This document shows positions 62,766-64,000 of a DNA stretch of 64,000 nt, piece after piece. Both the position numbers and the translations under genes were made by a program. Position 1 is the stretch's first letter. Each line of letters starts with the position of its first letter. The stretch is from Streptomyces sp. CG1 (lineage in GTDB: Bacteria > Actinomycetota > Actinomycetes > Streptomycetales > Streptomycetaceae): the NCBI RefSeq assembly GCF_041080625.1, contig NZ_CP163518.1:10099501-10163500 (forward strand). Reading direction: 5' to 3'. The notes beneath the pieces are model-generated. The model saw only the letters and a program-made list of their open reading frames with translations. It was not told the origin of the DNA and searched no databases.

Positions 62766-64000
62766 ATGACGACTTACTCGGCCGTGGTCACCACCGGCAT
62801 CTACTGCCGGCCGGGCTGCGGGTCACAGCCGCTCGCGGAGAACGTGCGCACGTTCGAGCTCCCGGCGGCGGCCGAGGCGAACGGGTACCGGGCCTGTCTG
62901 CGGTGCCGGCCCTGGCGGGTGGCCGGGCCGGTCGCCGCCGACGTCCCAGAACTGCTCTGCAGGGCCGTACAGTTGATCGTCGCGGGGGCGCTGGACACAG
63001 GTACCGAGGCCGCGCTCGGCGCCCGGCTCGCCGTGTCGCCCCGGCATCTACGGCGGCTGTTCACCCAGCAGCTGGGGGTGACCCCGGACCAGCTCGCGCG
63101 CTCGCGGCGCGCCCACTTCGCACGCCGCCTGCTGGACGACACCGACCTGACGGTGGCCGATGTGGCCTTCGCGTCCGGGTTCGGCAGCGTACGGCAGTTC
63201 AACCGGGACATGCGGCTGGTGTTCCGGGCCTCGCCGATGGAGCTGCGCAGCCGGCGCAGACGAGCGGACCGGCTCGTGGCGGACGGTGGGCTGGTGCTGC
63301 GGTTGCCGTTCGCGCCGCCACTGCACTGGCCGGCCCTGCTGGCGTTTCTGGCCGAGCGGGCCGTACCCGGTGTGGAGTCGGTGCGGGAGGGTGTGTACCG
63401 GCGCACGATCAGCCTGGACGGCGCGGCCGGGCTGCTGGAGGTATCCGTGGGCGGTGAGGACCATCTGTTGCTGCGCGCCCATCTGCCGTTCTGGGAAGGG
63501 CTGATCCATGTCGTCGAGCGCGTCGGGCGGATCTTCGGCGTGGACGCGGACATGGCTCCGGCCGAGGCCGCCCTGGCAGGTGATCCGCTGGTCGGTCCGC
63601 TGATCGCGGCCCGCCCGGGACTGCGGGTGCCGGGCGCCTGGGGAGCCTTCGAGATCGCCGTGGACGGCGTCCTCGGCCAGTACGCCGACCGGCCGCTGGT
63701 GCGGGAGTGGATGGCCGTCCTCGTCGAGGCCGCCGGACAGCCGGTTCCCGGACTCGGCGACGGCCTGACCCACCTCTTCCCGTCCGCCGAGACGGTGGCC
63801 GCAGCCGACCTGAAGGGTGCCGGACTCCCGTCGGAAACGGCAGACACCCTCAGGGCCTTGGCCCTCGCCGCCGCGCGCGACGACACGCTGTTCGACTGCG
63901 GATCACCGCTGGCGGACGTCATCCACGGCCTGACTGCCGTCCCTGGCGTCACGGAGGACACGGCACAGCGGATCGCGCTGCGACTCGGCTACGACGATGC
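62766..64000 (+). CDS. Ada/AraC/AlkA-type DNA repair fusion protein (3' end outside window)
   Basis: An open frame of 411 codons from ATG 62766 runs off the right edge. Residues 1-55 are an Ada metal-binding domain: TTGIYCRPGC and YRACLRCRP with C14, C18, C44 and C47 in Ada spacing. Residues ~65-165 hold AraC HTH units (LGARLAVSPRHLRRLFTQQL and VADVAFASGFGSVRQFNRDM). The rest is AlkA-like: the N-terminal domain (LVLRLPFAPPLHWPALLAFL, ERAVPGVESVREGVYRRTIS) and part of the HhH region (GLTAVPGVTEDTAQRIALRL). It would repair alkylated DNA. The Ada part lacks the usual ~25 residues before TTGIYCRP. The catalytic Asp lies beyond the window. Confidence 0.9.
   Translation, partial: MTTYSAVVTTGIYCRPGCGSQPLAENVRTFELPAAAEANGYRACLRCRPWRVAGPVAADVPELLCRAVQLIVAGALDTGTEAALGARLAVSPRHLRRLFTQQLGVTPDQLARSRRAHFARRLLDDTDLTVADVAFASGFGSVRQFNRDMRLVFRASPMELRSRRRRADRLVADGGLVLRLPFAPPLHWPALLAFLAERAVPGVESVREGVYRRTISLDGAAGLLEVSVGGEDHLLLRAHLPFWEGLIHVVERVGRIFGVDADMAPAEAALAGDPLVGPLIAARPGLRVPGAWGAFEIAVDGVLGQYADRPLVREWMAVLVEAAGQPVPGLGDGLTHLFPSAETVAAADLKGAGLPSETADTLRALALAAARDDTLFDCGSPLADVIHGLTAVPGVTEDTAQRIALRLGYDD

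Overview
The window looks like Streptomyces chromosomal DNA. GC content is very high throughout, third codon positions are almost always G or C, GTG starts are common, and the gene families are typical of the genus: F420-dependent luciferase-like oxidoreductases, TioE-type MerR regulators, Tat-exported glycosidases, GH19 chitinase, a mycothiol-era MerR/TetR/LysR/AraC regulator density, and zinc-free ribosomal protein paralogues. No rRNA, complete tRNA, CRISPR array, transposase, phage gene or biosynthetic gene cluster was seen. The accessory content and the many wrecked genes suggest a chromosomal arm rather than the core; this is inference.

Layout. 1-2.8 kb: a ClpC-like AAA+ unfoldase (entering from the left edge), a small charged protein and a 25-residue protein that matches ribosomal protein bL37. 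2.9-9.2 kb: FAD-dependent CrtI-like oxidoreductase, a MerR/aldo-keto reductase pair, a YdeI-family protein, an isoprenylcysteine-methyltransferase-like membrane enzyme and an unknown 442-residue protein. 9.3-13.1 kb: divergent CGNR regulator and MFS exporter, an unknown helical protein and a coiled-coil/winged-helix DNA-binding protein. 14-21.5 kb: a MerR-peroxiredoxin fusion, an ACT protein, a divergent erythromycin-esterase-like/TioE-like pair, a luciferase-like oxidoreductase, a P-loop kinase, and a divergent SDR/TetR pair with clear operators. 21.5-27.9 kb: a Tat-exported GH95-like glycosidase, a divergent penicillin-binding protein, a YciI protein and a double DUF427 protein. 28-35.2 kb: a long-type argininosuccinate synthase with a probable ARG box and terminator, GlxA-type regulator, GAPDH, fatty acid desaturase, TSUP transporter, AraC regulator. 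35.2-39.1 kb: a two-component system divergent from an ABC transporter. 39.2-39.9 kb: cysteine-poor L33, L31B and L36. 40-47.2 kb: polysaccharide deacetylase lipoprotein, NCS1 permease, LysR regulator with a divergent diaminopropionate ammonia-lyase, LysE exporter, acetate transporter and a membrane protein. 49.2-53.8 kb: YqeY, an orphan barstar, a LysR/metallo-hydrolase pair, and a chitinase-NLP operon with a chi-type promoter box. 53.8-64 kb: HEAT protein, HtpG, FabF-like synthase, YheO-like regulator, hydrolase-cupin operon with divergent TetR and a perfect palindromic operator, and an Ada/AraC/AlkA repair fusion running off the right edge.

The most striking large-scale feature is gene debris. 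At least nine loci hold truncated or frameshifted remnants (about 4.4, 6.8, 13.7, 15.4, 26.7, 48, 54.7, 58.7 and 60 kb), some joined end to end. I found no convincing new defence or biosynthetic system. The best leads are the MerR-peroxiredoxin fusion, the chitinase-NLP operon, the bL37 microgene, the ereA-like/TioE-like regulatory pair, and the orphaned YheO-like regulator beside a wrecked D-threonine-aldolase-family gene. All start sites and functions are read from sequence only; no database search or structure prediction was run.
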